NCBI RefSeq assembly: GCF_950295315.1
Contig: NC_080176.1
Coordinates: forward strand, 33,941,006-34,005,005
Direction: 5' to 3'
DNA from: Erinaceus europaeus
Lineage: Eukaryota; Chordata; Mammalia; Eulipotyphla; Erinaceidae
Length of the DNA: 64,000 nucleotides
Each line of letters begins with the position of its first letter. Within the stretch, counting starts at the first letter, position 1. The translations under genes and the position numbers were made by a program. Shown piece by piece: positions 11,056-21,693 of the stretch. The notes beneath the pieces are model-generated. The model did no database searches, was not told the origin of the DNA, and saw only the letters and a program-made list of their open reading frames with translations.

Positions 11056-11895
11056 TTGTTATGGAAGAGGATATCAATAGCTAAATGATAAATGATTCTA
11101 AAACCTGCTAGTTTTAGATTCAGTTGCCATTACCTATAATTTAAGTATCTTTAATCATTCACCCAGGGTTGTTGTAATTCTCATCCAAACCTACCACTTT
11201 GTATCTGAAACTCCAGATGTTTTGTAAACCTTGTTCAGAAAAAAACCGTGGGCTTAAAGGAAACGTGTTTTTTGCTGGCCCTCTCTTGCTTCTATGATGG
11301 TGCAGGTCAATGAAAGGATACCTGCAGGGCCTCAGTTAGACACAGAACTAGTTCCTTTTAATAGTCTTTGGGGAAGCCTATGTTTTCAAGCCCCTCCTAC
11401 AAGTGGAATCATCTGGCCAGGCCCTTGCCGCAGGTTCAACTATAAGGCCTGCTTTGTTTCTGGCCAGTGGGATTTTAATCACAGGACATATGCTTGCAGT
11501 GGGATTACACTTTGCCACTTGCTCTCCTGAAGCTTTTATATCATCATGAGAAAATGCTCAGGCTATCCTGCTGGAAGGGGTGGGGTAGATGCCTGCCCCA
11601 GGGACTTCAGTTTGCATGAGCTGATCAAGCAGCTGTGTCCAGACAATCTACAAACAACTCAGCTGAGCCTGATCCATTAGATTCTTAGACTGGGAAAAAA
11701 AAAAAAAAGCGCAAATGCCAAGTCCATTGCCCAGTCATTGAAAAACAAAAAGCCCAGCTTTGTCCTTCTCTATCCTATTTCTCTTGCGCCACCCTCGCCC
11801 ACCTCCATGCACAAAAAGGATGGGTTTAATGCCACAGTATTCCTTATGTACTCATTTATTTACCAGCAAAGATTGATACAATAAATACCATAGGC
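11056..11895. other. Unique sequence, no gene seen
   Basis: No repeat head recognised except an A15 run near 11694. A 78-codon frame at 11294-11530 has no recognisable domain. Confidence 0.5.
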
Positions 11896-11899
11896 ATTA

Positions 11900-12215
11900 A
11901 ATACATAAGTATCTTGTGTATCTTGTGTATGTATTTTATATTGTCTAGACTAGGGAAGTTATCATCTGTTATGTGCTGTAGAATGCTTTCTTCCCCTCCC
12001 TGTCTTCCTCTGGTAGGCCTATAGTGCATATATTATTTCTTTTCTTTTTTAAAAAATATTTATTTATTCCTTTTTGTTGCCCTTATTATTTTATTGTTGT
12101 GGTGCATATATTATTTCTTTTGAAGTCATCCTATATTCTCTGTTGTTGTTTTCAGTATCTCTTAATCTCTTTTTGAGATCTCTTACTTCTTTCTTAGTTT
12201 TCTCTAATTCATCCT
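11900..12215 (-). mobile_element. L1 ORF1 fragment
   Basis: Parallels 51890-52095 of the large L1 ('gaatgctttcttcc', 'cctctggtag', 'cagtatctcttaatctcttt'), covering the coiled-coil coding part of ORF1 on the minus strand. Split by a small SINE-A fragment at 12044-12101. Confidence 0.75.
12044..12101 (-). mobile_element. 58-bp SINE-A 3' fragment with full target duplication
   Basis: Only the tail and linker of SINE-A, yet flanked by perfect 20-bp direct repeats (12024-12043 and 12102-12121, beginning gtgcatatatta). It therefore inserted as a 5'-truncated copy rather than being eroded later. Confidence 0.85.
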
Positions 12216-12234
12216 CAGGTGGAATATAGAGTAT

Positions 12235-12990
12235 GTTGTTCAGCCTCCCTTAGGAGGATGGAACACTCTCTGTTGTTGATCCACATTGAGGGCAAGGCCC
12301 TATGGGGGCCCACAAAGGGGTTTATTGTGTTGTTTCTGATAGAGATGACTGGTAACAATGGAGAGAGGAATTTTTTCAAGGTCTAATACCATCATGTATG
12401 TTTGAGAATCATAAGACTCCCTGACTATGGCCCCAGCTGCCCACTGTCCCAGGAAGTCCAGGCCATTGTTTCCATGAGGTCCAAGCAGGTTGACTCTCAA
12501 CTCTCCCTTCAGGTCAAGAGGAGGGTAGGTAGACCCCCTTACCTCCTAAACTAATGATAGATGGCTTCTCCAGAGTGGGTAATACCTTTATGCACATGCC
12601 TCTCTTCTCCCCTTAAAACAAAGGCCATGAATTACTGTACATTGTGTTTGGCTTAACTTGAAAGCCACCACATATGTTCTTGCTCAGTTGTCCACTCCTC
12701 CTCCCACTTCCTCTGAGGTGCCTGTAATTTACCCTGAAGTACCTATAATTTACCCTGGGGGTAACATGCATTGTGAAGCTTGTGATCAAATCTTGTATGG
12801 TAATTCTTCGAATGTGATCAAATAGTTTATAGGTCAACATGTGGCTTCTACCTGGGCAATGGGTATATGTACCTACTTTCTCTTTCAATAAATGAATTGC
12901 TCCATTGAGGCTCTCCCAGAGCTGACTGTCCTGTCTCTCTGTGCACTTTGCCCTCGACATGCTGAGGTGCCCCAGGACCCCTGGGGGCCA
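12235..12990 (+). mobile_element. LTR-like segment
   Basis: Signals in LTR order: CT-rich U3, 'ccccttaaaac' near 12611, AATAAA at about 12887, then a short U5-like block. 'tgggggc' at 12982 resembles the first bases of a tRNA-Pro primer site, but the rest does not match. No flanking duplication found. Confidence 0.4.
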
Positions 12991-13254
12991 CTTTTGACCT
13001 CCACCTCCCAAAGACTGGGGAGATAGGTGGACCCAGAGCGAGCCTGCACCAGCTGATGGGGTGGCCTGATACTGACTAAAGAGTCAACGTTAAAGTGTGC
13101 CAGTCTCTTGCCCTTATTCATCTTTTGCAGTCCTTACTTTGATAAGGTTAGCTTTGGAGTGACTGAGGGAAGTGTAATAGGAAGTAGGTGAGGAGGGTCC
13201 TAAGTCTCAGTAGACATTATTTCATTAGGAACTTTATGGTGTCTTTTTAGGTCT

Positions 13255-13765
13255 TTCTACTTGCTTGCTGCATATACTGACTCACTGCAGACTATTGTGC
13301 ACTTTTGCTTTCAGGTATATAATTTGTCCTAATTTATGGATACATGTGAACATATGCCCTATCTCATGGGACCTGTTCTATATCTAGGTTTTGGGGCTTT
13401 GTTAGGAAGTGAACCACCTGGAAGGGAATTAGAGAATCCTATGACAGGAAAGGCCTCACCGATTAATGATGCTGAGGGGTTGACATTCCACAGCTAACTG
13501 GCGTGGACACCTTCTGAAGTGAAGCATATTGAGGTGGTATTCATTGCATTTAATAGGCTGGGATCAGCAGACATAGTATCAGTTGGTATGAATTGAGAGA
13601 AGCATGCTGGAAAGTGACCCCCACCCTACCGGTTCCAGGATTGGGGAAAATTTGGGCTTTATAGAGGAGGCAGGAGGTTCCTGCTATCTTAGGGTTTAAG
13701 AAGGCAATAGACAGTTATTGCTATAATCAGATTGGGTTGACTTTGAACCCCCTGTGCTTCTTGAT
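13255..13765 (-). mobile_element. L1 3'UTR fragment, old
   Basis: Follows the same order of blocks as the 3'UTRs of the L1 copies at 14.7-15.2 kb and 50.5-51.3 kb ('gcttttgctttcaggtatat', 'gaagtgaaccacctgg', 'gaagtgaagcatattgaggtgg', 'gaggttcctgctatcttag') but with many substitutions. Confidence 0.75.
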
Positions 13766-14015
13766 GACTATTTCTTGTTTATTCCAATAACCTTTCTATA
13801 GCTCTTAAAAATTGTAATGATAAAATAAGATGCCATGCAACTTTTTGTTTAACAATGTACATGATCTTGCATACAACATGGGAGCACTACCTCAGTTTGA
13901 TGAGTCATGAATTCATGGCATGAATTTAATCCAAGTTCTTATTTTGCTAGCTTTGTTTTACATAATATAGTAGTGGCCATTCTTTCTGCATATTTTGTGT
14001 GACCATTTTTGATTT
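13766..14015. other. Unique sequence, no gene seen
   Basis: AT-rich, no recognised element. Confidence 0.5.
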
Positions 14016-14019
14016 GTTT

Positions 14020-14209
14020 CCAATTTATTGGACAGAGACAGAGTAAGAGAGGGAAGTAGGTGATGGAGAAGGAGAGATAAAGAGATAACTGGAGCCTTGC
14101 TTCATTGCTCACTAAGCTTTCGCTTTGCAGTTGGGGTCCAGGGACTCAAACCTGGGTCCATGCACATTGAAACTTGTGTGTTATGTTGGGTGTGCTACCA
14201 CCTGGACTC
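14020..14209 (-). mobile_element. SINE-B, diverged
   Basis: 'ttattggacagagacagag', 'gttggggtccagggactcaaacc' and 'gctaccacctggactcc' in the usual reverse order. Confidence 0.8.
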
Positions 14210-14220
14210 CTGTGTTTTAT

Positions 14221-16199
14221 TTATTTATTTATTTATTTATTTTAAGAAAGGATAAATTAACAAAACCATAGGGTAGGAGGGGTACAACTCCACACAATTC
14301 CCACCACCCAATCTCCATATCCCATCCCCCCCCTGATAGCTGTCCCACTCTCTATCCCTCTGGGAGCATGGACCCAGGGTCATTGTGGGTTGTAGAAGGT
14401 GGAAGGTCTGGCTTCTGTAATTGCTTCCCCTCTGAACATGGGCGTTGACTGGTCCGTCCATACTCCCAGTCTGCCTCTCTCTTTCCCTAGTATAGTGGGT
14501 CTCTGGGGAAGCGGAGCTCCAGGCCACACTGGTGGGGTCTTCAGTCTAGGGAAGCCTGGCCGGCATCCTGATGACATCTGGAACCTGGTGACTGAAAAGA
14601 GAGTTAACATACAAAGCCAAACAAATTGTTGAGCAATCATGGACCCAAAGCTTGGACTAGTGGAGAGGAAGTGTTAGGGGGATACTCACTGCAAACTCTA
14701 GTGTACTTCTGCTTTCAGGTATATATTTTGCACTAGTCTATGGATACGTGTGAACATATGCTCTCTCTCACAGAAACTGGTGTATATCTAGGTTTTGGGA
14801 CTTTGTTAGAAAGTGAACCACCTGAGATGGAATTAGAGTATACTATGAAAGGAAAGGTCTCACCCGAGTAATGAAGCTGAAGGGTTGTCATTCCACACGT
14901 GAAGTCTCTGGATACAGTCTGAAGTGAAGCATGTTGAGGTGGCCATCGTTGTGTTGATTAGGTTGTGATGGGTAGATGCAATATTATTTGATATGGATTG
15001 GGAGAGGCATATGGGAAAGTGGGCCCTATCCAAGGGTTCCAGGACTGGGGGAAGTAGAGGCTCTCTAGTGGAGATGTGAGGTTCCTGCTGTCTTAGGGTT
15101 CAAAAAGACAATCGATAGTTAATGTTATCATCACATTAGTTGGTAATTGGGTTAACTTTGAAAAGTCCTTTTGTTAGGGTTTGCTGTACAGTACCCAGTA
15201 TTTTGTGTATAGCTGTGCTATTGGTTGCTTCTGATCTATTTGGTCTAGGCTTTTGAGAGAGTCCACCTATCAAATACACAGCCTATATATTAAAAAGACT
15301 CAAGTCTGTGTTTTAAAAAACTTCGAGACATACAATTAATTTTCCCCCTCTCATATTAAATAGTGATTTATATGACTACATTTTACTAGGAGTGTACATA
15401 AACACCATTCCCACCACCAAAAGACTGTGACCCATCCCTCCCACCCACTCCCACCCCCCACTGGCCCAGGAAGCTGCATATCTACCCCTCACCATAGGGC
15501 TTTTACTTGGCCCTACTTACAATTTGGTCAGGTCCTGCTTTTAGTTTCCCTTTCAGATCTTCTTACTCAACTTCTGTTGATGAGTGGGATCATCCCATAC
15601 TCATCTTTATCTTTCTGACTTAGCTCACTTAACATAATTCCTTCTAGCTCTGTCCAAGATGGGTCAGAGAAGGTGGGTTCATTGTTCTTCATAGCTGTAT
15701 AGTATTCCATTGTGTATATATACCACAGCTTTCTCATCCACTCATCTGTTGTTGGGCACCTGGGTTGCTTCCAGGTTTTAGCTATCATGAATTGTGCTGC
15801 TATGAACATAGTACACACCTCTTTTTGGCTGGGTGTTATGGTGTCCTTGGGGTATAACCCCAGGAGAGGAATTACTGTATCATATGGAAGGTCCATGTCT
15901 AGCCTTCTGAGAGTTTTCCAGACTGCTCTCCACAGAGGCTGTGCCAATTTACATTCCCACCAGCAATGTAAAAGGGTTCCTCTGTCCCCACAACCTCTGC
16001 AGCATTTGTTGCTGCTGTCCTTTTTGATATATGCCATTCTTACAGGAGTGAGGTGGTATCTTAGTGTTGTCTTAATTTGCATTTCTCTGACAATCAGTGA
16101 CCTAGAGCAGTTTTTCATATGTTTGTTAGCCTTTTGGGTGAATGTTTTGTTCATATCCTCTGCCCATTTTTTGGATGGGGTCATTTTTTTGGTGCTAAG
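14221..16199 (-). mobile_element. L1, 5'-truncated, recent
   Basis: Minus-strand L1 with an (AAAT)n tail at the left, a 1.3-kb 3'UTR and the last 211 codons of ORF2 at the right. Imperfect direct repeats 'ctgtgttttat' (14210-14220) and 'ctgtgtttgat' (16200-16210) flank it, so the 5' truncation is the insertion point. Its 3'UTR ends differently from the L1 copies at 9.2 and 43.8 kb. Confidence 0.92.
15567..16199 (-). pseudogene. L1 ORF2 C-terminal part, open frame
   Basis: The C-terminal end of L1 ORF2, the endonuclease/reverse transcriptase that copies L1 and SINE RNAs. The uninterrupted frame runs from the truncation point to a TGA at 15567. It contains the conserved basic stretch '[17 protein letters not shown]', the Cys-rich region '[18 protein letters not shown]' and '[13 protein letters not shown]'. 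All are typical of the segment after the reverse transcriptase. The endonuclease and polymerase parts are missing, so the copy is dead. The lack of stops over 200 codons points to a recent insertion. Confidence 0.92.
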
Positions 16200-16210
16200 C
16201 TGTGTTTGAT

Positions 16211-16372
16211 TTTTTTAAAAAAGTTATATTTTATTTTAATGAAAGAGATATAGAGAGGATGAGAGAGAGACCAGAGCACTGCTCAGCTCTGGCTTGTGGT
16301 ATGGACACTGGAGCCTCAGGCATGAAAATCTTTTTGCATAACCATTAGGTTATCTCCTCTACCATGCATTTG
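16211..16372 (-). mobile_element. SINE-E
   Basis: Reverse copy: T-rich tail, 'cagagcactgctcagctctgg', then 'cataaccattaggttatctcc'. Confidence 0.85.
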
Positions 16373-16462
16373 AACTTTAAATATATTAAATTTAATTTAA
16401 TTATTTTATTACTATTAATTTTTTTTTTTACCAGAATACAGTGTTAAGCTCTGGTTTATGGT

Positions 16463-17409
16463 TCTTCTTCTAGCGTTTGCCCTTCTTCCGTAGCCAGTCA
16501 GCAGCGTCAGGTTGAGCCTGATGTAAAGTTTCGAGACCTCCTTTGAATCTGGAGAGGTGGCAGTCGTTGATTATGTGGGTCATAGTCTGTCTGTAGCCGC
16601 AGGGGCAGTTCGGGTCGTCTCTGGCTCCCCAGCGATGGAACATAGCAGCGCACCGGCCATGGCCTGTTCGATAGCAGTTGAGGAGGGCCCAATCATAACG
16701 TGCTAGGTCAAAGCCGGGTTGACGCTTGCAGGGGTCTGTGATAAGGTGTTTGTTCTTTACCTCAGCTGACTGCCAACTCTGTTTCCAAGAGACTGGAACA
16801 GAGAAGTTCAGTGTAGGCGTAGGGGACCAGATTGGGTGACGAGACGTCAACCGTTGAACAGGGTGGGCGAAGATATCTGCGTATATTGGCAGGTCCGGTC
16901 GAGAATAGACGTGGGAAATGAACTTAGATGATGCCGCATCCCAACGAATATCTGGCGGGGCGATGTTGCTAAGAACTGGCAGCCATGGAACCGGGGTGGA
17001 ACGGATGGTTCCAGAAATTATCCTCATGGAGGAATATAATTTGGAATCGACCAAGTGGACATGGGGACATACTGGGGCACAGTATTCTGCAGTGGAATAG
17101 CATAATGCCAGAGATGATGATCGTAGTGTGGAAGCGCTCGCGCCCCATGAGGAGCTGGCCAGTCTTGCAATGATGTGATTCCTCGCGCCCACCTTTGCTG
17201 CAGTTTTTATGAGATGTTCGTGAAATGACAGGGTGTGATTGAGAGTAACGCCAAGATAGACTGGCTGGGCTTCATGCAGGATTCTCGTATCGTCAAGCTG
17301 CACATTAAGCTCACGCGAGGCCGAGGCATGGTGTAGATGGAAAACAGATGATACCGTTTTTGCAGTGCTAGGGATTAGTCGCTATTTTTTACAGTAATCA
17401 GATATCAGA
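16463..17409 (-). mobile_element. Jockey/CR1-like non-LTR retrotransposon fragment (not L1)
   Basis: 947 bp inserted inside a SINE-E copy, flanked by perfect 11-bp direct repeats 'tggtttatggt' (16452-16462 and 17410-17420). Its sense strand is minus. The 5' end is truncated within the reverse-transcriptase-coding region. The 3' end follows the stop codon by only a few bases and consists of GAA repeats (minus strand 'tagaagaagaa'), with no long poly-A. G+C is visibly higher than the flanks. The protein is unlike L1 ORF2 and belongs by motif to the Jockey/CR1 group common in arthropods. Confidence 0.88.
16470..17409 (-). pseudogene. C-terminal part of a Jockey/CR1-like reverse transcriptase
   Basis: The frame runs from the truncation point (17409) to TAG at 16470-16472, about 312 codons, with one internal stop (17382-17384) after 'SDYCKK', where related proteins usually have Trp. 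From the GTG at 17303 there are 277 open codons. Seen: 'YLGVTL' (residues 16-21 of that part), which follows the polymerase core in this group; 'STAEYCAPV' (70-78); and a C-terminal zinc-knuckle-like Cys-x-Cys-x7-His-x4-Cys (C233, C235, H243, C248). The polymerase active site lies upstream and is absent, so this copy cannot function. The near-intact frame suggests recent arrival. Family-level placement (Jockey, CR1, L2 or Daphne type) is from memory of motifs and is not firm. Confidence 0.82.
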
Positions 17410-17507
17410 TGGTTTATGGTGATTTGGGGGATTGAATATGGGTCTTTGGAGCCTCATTCATGAGAATCTCTTTGCATAACCATTATACTATCTCCCTCAC
17501 CCCTGAT

Positions 17508-17645
17508 TTTTTTTTTTAGTAAGGACTTATTTATGATAGAGAACCAGAGCATCTCTCTGGCACATGTGATGCCATAAGTTGAATTTAGGACCTTCTGCTC
17601 TCCAGCCCAGTGCTTTACCTGGTGTACCACCACCATGGCACACCA
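17508..17645 (-). mobile_element. SINE-D
   Basis: Reverse copy: T10 run, 'catctctctggcacatgtga', 'cccagtgctttacctggtg'. Abuts the split SINE-E. Confidence 0.75.
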
Positions 17646-17779
17646 CACACAATCCAGTTCATGATTCAGTTACTATCAGGATCTGGACTAGGATTCATTG
17701 TGACCAGGGTTTTTATTGGGACTTGGTGCCTGAATGACGAATCTAGCACTATTGTCGGCCATTACTCTGCTCCCTTTTA

Positions 17780-17782
17780 AAA

Positions 17783-17804
<22 letters not shown>
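17780..17804. repeat. (AT) microsatellite at a SINE tail
   Basis: AT run continuing into a T11 stretch at the tail end of the following SINE-B. Confidence 0.85.
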
Positions 17805-17813
<9 letters not shown>

Positions 17814-18212
17814 TTATTTGATAGAGTCAGAGAGAAATCGAGAGGGAAGGAGGAGACAGAGAAGGAGAGAGAAAGGGAGACCCCTGCTGCACTTCTTTAA
17901 GAAAATTTTTTATTACTATCTTTATTTATTGGGTAGAGACTACCAGAAATTGAGAGGGAAGGGGATTGTAGAGGGGGGGAGAAAGACAGAGATACACCTG
18001 CAGTCCTGCTCCCTGCGGGTGGGGACCAGTGACTGGAACCTGGGTCCTTGTGCATGGTAATCCATGTACTTAATTAACCAGGTGTGCCACCACCTGACCA
18101 CCTGGCCCCCAGCACTTTTTCAAAGCTCATGAAGGTGAGGGAGGGAGGGCTTAAACCTGGATCTTTGTGCATGGTAACATTTGTACGCTCTACAATGCTC
18201 AGCCCCAATGTA
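17805..18212 (-). mobile_element. SINE-B interrupted by a second SINE-B
   Basis: The outer copy is 17805-17900 (tail and body) plus 18111-18212 ('ctcatgaaggtgagggaggg' ... 'caatgctcagcccc'). The break in its middle carries similar short sequences 'gcacttct' and 'gcactttt', consistent with a mutated target duplication. Confidence 0.75.
17901..18110 (-). mobile_element. SINE-B nested in SINE-B
   Basis: Complete reverse copy from 'tatctttatttattgggtag' to 'gtgccaccacctgaccacc', lying inside the older SINE-B. Confidence 0.8.
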
Positions 18213-18569
18213 TATAGTACTTGAAGTCTAGGTTCTGGGATAAAGATTATGTGTGCACTTAGAAATTTGCTAGATATTTTAAAATTTCATTTTTAAAGAT
18301 GTGCCAATTTAAACTGCCTTCACATGGAGATGGAAGAAACATACCCAGGATGATGGAATGGATAGAATACTTTGATTATTGTTTTGCTAATTCTATTCCT
18401 TATTACTTCCTTCTTTTGGAATTTGTTGACTCATCTTAATGTTAAGTCTTCCAAAACTGAGTAAATACTCTCCTTTGTGTTTCTAGTGATGAGTTTCATC
18501 TGCATTGTGGTGATGGTCTTATATCTGTCTGAGATTGAATTGCCACACAATTTCCATATTGTGATTGAC
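18213..18569. other. Unique sequence, no gene seen
   Basis: No recognised element. Confidence 0.5.
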
Positions 18570-18710
18570 GATTTTTTCTTTTTTTTAAATTTCTTTATTG
18601 AGGGATTAATGTTTTATATTTGACAGTAAACACAATTGTTTGTACATGCATAACATTTCTCAGTTTTCCACATAACAGTACAACCCCCACAATTTATTAC
18701 TTTCTAATTA
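18570..18710 (-). mobile_element. L1 3' end fragment
   Basis: 'tttctttattgagggattaa' and 'tgtacatgcataacatttct' match the 3'UTR end of the L1 copies at 9.2 kb (inverse) and 43.8-44.2 kb. Tail at the left, truncated at the right. Confidence 0.75.
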
Positions 18711-20010
18711 CAAAACAAAAGTACATTCAGCATTACTTGTTAACAACTAGAAGTTGATTTCTAGACAGGGACACTTTTTTTGTTTGTTTTGTTTTTTTCA
18801 ACTCTGGGTCTTCAAAGCTCTGGGCTGCTTTTCCTATGAGTAGGGAAGGGAATCCACAGACAGAAGCTTCCTGCAGCTTCCTTCCAGTGGGTACTCTGCT
18901 CCAACCTGGGTCCCTTACTATGATGAAGCATCATCACACTACCCACAGGAATGATTTTACCAGCTCCTGGGAAACAGCTCTTTTTAATTTTTTTTCTACT
19001 TTCACCTATAAAATTAACTTAGAATTTCTTAGAACTTAATAATTTTTATGATTTAGGAGGTACTTGGGAAACTTAAATGTAGATTTTGTACATTCGGATA
19101 CCTCATATACATAATATTTTAGCTTTAGCTCCCTTATTAATAGTGTGAGTTAATTCTTTGAATGTTAATTTATTAGTGTGAAAGAAAAACATTTTTAGTG
19201 AGTAGCAAGCCTACTTTATCATGCTGGATATCAGATAAGTATAGTAGCAATTCTTATATGAGTTGAGCATTTGGGAAATGAAATCATGTGTGTACCTAAG
19301 AAATTGCAATACACATTAACATTTAAAAGCATGAAATTCATTTAAGTATGACATTAGGCCTTGGTGGTGGGCCTAGAGTTAAATTATACTGAACTGTGAA
19401 GGGAGTGGTTTAATTCAAGGAAAATAAATATACTCAACAACCCTTTCCTATCTGAGTTGTTAATATAGAGTGTGAAATCCCTTCTATAAGTACGAGCTTA
19501 TAGAATACGAGCTTGTTTCCATTGGCTTCAGGCTATTCCTTCCTCTAGCAGAGAGTTTCTTCCTTGGGAATTCCCCACCCCACAATTTTCATTCTGTTAA
19601 AACAGTAGACTCTCAATGTTATTTTTTTTCTCCTCCAGTAGACTGGAGAAACATGCCACTAATTCAACAGAGCAATGATTTTGTCCTGTCACCTGTAAGT
19701 TATGTGGAGGCACACCTGCCATGATCTATGTGAGTATGTACAACTCAGAATCTTTTTCACAAGTAGCTCAGATGGACTCTTTGGTGAAAACCTCTCAGTA
19801 TTAGCATCTTTACTGCTATGGAGTATATCATACCTAAAACTGTGGGTATGTAGTATGCCAGCTGTCACATGATTTATCTGAATCTTCCTATTTATATTCT
19901 GTAAGTATTCCAAGTACATGATAATGCTCCCCATCTGTCACCTTGTAATCAGTGTGTGCCTATCCAGAGAGTGACCTGAAGAGTGTTTTTTTTTCCTCTC
20001 TCTCTTTCTT
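18711..20010. other. Mostly unique sequence, no gene seen
   Basis: AT-rich intron-like DNA. 18770-18990 has a C/T-rich patch with no clear family. Confidence 0.5.
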
Positions 20011-20011
20011 T

Positions 20012-20211
20012 CTTTAAAATCTTTTTATTTTTTATTGGATAGAGACAGAGAATTTGAGAGGGGAGGGAGTAGTAGAGAGGGAGAGAGACACCATACAGCC
20101 CTGCTTCACCACTCATGAAGCTTCCCCCCTGCAGGTGGGGACCAGGGGCTTGAACCCAGTTCTTGCACACGGTAATGTGGACATTTAACCAGGTGCGCCA
20201 CTGCCTGGACC
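20012..20211 (-). mobile_element. SINE-B
   Basis: Reverse copy with tail 'tttttattttttattggat', body, 'ctcatgaagcttcccccctg' and 'gcgccactgcctggacccc'. Confidence 0.9.
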
Positions 20212-20399
20212 CCTTTTTTAAAATTTATTTTTATTTATATATTCTCTCTCTTTTTTGAGACTGTGCTGCTGTTTCTCCAAGCCATCTTCCTGTGTAACCT
20301 GCTACATATATATCAGTCCTAGGACAGATTAATGTATTTCAATCAAAGTTCAAGTGCCTTGTTGATATTAGTAGTATTTCTCTTTTAAAGTTTAACATT

Positions 20400-20675
20400 T
20401 GCTGCGGGTTAAGCACATATGGCACAAAGTGCAAGGATGGGCTTAAGGATCCCAGTTCAAGCCCCCAGCTCCCCACCTGCAAGGGAGTCGCTTCACAGGC
20501 GGTGAAGCAGGTCTGCAGGTGTCTATCTTTCTCTCCCCTCTCTGTCTTCCCCTCCTCTTGCCATTTCTTTCTGTCCTATCCAACAACGATGACATCAACA
20601 ACAATAATAACTACAACATCATAAAAACAACAACAAAGGCAACAAAAGGGAAAATAAGTAATAATAATATATTTT
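20400..20675 (+). mobile_element. SINE-A, short form
   Basis: 'gcgggttaagcacatatggc', B box 'agttcaagccccc', body, linker and A-rich tail. The first dozen bases of the head are missing. Confidence 0.9.
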
Positions 20676-20697
20676 TTTAATTTAACATTTGCTTAGA

Positions 20698-20858
20698 AGG
20701 CCGGTGAGAAAATAGCTCATCTGAGTAGTTGTGAACTGCTTTGCCAAGTGCACAACCCGGGTTCGAGCCCAGCCTCCACCACATTGAATGAAGCTGCATT
20801 ACTGTCTTTTTCTCTCTCTCTCTCTATTTCTCCAACAAATAAAATAAAAATAGTATTT
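20698..20858 (+). mobile_element. SINE-F
   Basis: A different tRNA-like head ('aaggccggtgagaaaatagc', 'gaactgctttgccaagtg') with B box 'gggttcgagcccagcc', a CT run and an AATAAAATAAA tail. A second member lies at 30602. Confidence 0.75.
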
Positions 20859-21299
20859 CCTACAAAATTAGACACACTGTTTTCCTGTAGGAGGGTATAA
20901 AATTTATTTTTATTAATTTTTTAGTAACTTAAATTTCTTATAAATGGTATTATTGCCAAACCTCTGGAAATGGGTGAGTTATATATCCATTTAAATATTT
21001 CACTCGAGTTTAATTTTTGTGAATGTTGTATAAAAAGTCATGTTGGGTCATGTTTTGATGGCCTTTCCTTTAAGTACAAGTAATCTCACTTGTACTGCAT
21101 GAGTATTACTAATCACCCTGAAGTTAAGAACCATTCACACTTAATTTATAAACTTAATTTATAATTTATAAACTTCCAACCTTAATTACTCTATGTGTAG
21201 GCCTCTCTGTGAATAGTGATGTGTCAGAGAATCAGCGATGGGGTCTGTGGCGCTGAAAGGAGAAGCATATCCTGTCTTCTCAGTCTCTGATACTTTCTT
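20859..21299. other. Unique sequence, no gene seen
   Basis: AT-rich. A tandem 'taatttataaactt' duplication occurs near 21142-21170. Confidence 0.5.
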
Positions 21300-21485
21300 T
21301 GTAAGTGTAGGATGTCTGAGGCACTTTGCTGTATTAGCGTACTTAATTCTCTCAACCATCCTGTTAGCCAGTGACTCTTATTATCTTAATTTATAAAATG
21401 AAAAATCTGGAGTACTGAATGGCTTCTAACTTGCTCAAGATCTCATAGCTAGTTAGATGCAAGGATAGAATGTCATCACTAAAGC
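21300..21485 (+). mobile_element. MIR-like ancient SINE
   Basis: Block order of mammalian MIR is readable: 'cttaattctctcaacc', then 'attatcttaatttataaaatg', then 'aacttgctcaagatctcatagctag'. Old and diverged, as expected for a repeat shared by all mammals. Confidence 0.6.
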
Positions 21486-21693
21486 CAGTATCAGATTGGT
21501 TGTGTTGTGTATGTATTTTTGATGCTGTGGAAAAAATATACATATATATATACTGGTAGAACCAGGGCTTCCTTTAAATCTGCACAGTTTCACTGCTTTG
21601 GACTGTGTTTTCATTCATATATAGAGAAAGAGACATCACAGCATTGAAGTGTTCCCCAGTGCCATGTCATCTCCCTTGGGGTGTCAGGATTTT

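Larger units (their letters stand above)
16420..17505 (-). mobile_element. SINE-E, split in two by another element
   Basis: Left half 16420-16462 (T-run tail, 'ccagaatacagtgttaagct') and right half 17410-17505 ('gattgaatatgggtctttgg', 'cataaccattatactatctcc') are the two parts of one SINE-E copy. The break falls in the middle of the SINE, where an 11-bp duplication marks the insertion of the LINE fragment at 16463-17409. Confidence 0.88.

Noticed and set aside
12982..12999. tRNA-Pro primer binding site after the LTR-like block at 12235-12990
   Set aside because: Only the first seven bases match and spacing from a CA end is wrong, so I did not list it as a site.
16470..17303. Treating the Jockey/CR1-like frame as a functional host gene
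   Set aside because: It is 5'-truncated before the polymerase active site, has an in-frame stop upstream and is bounded by target duplications, so it is a dead transposon copy.
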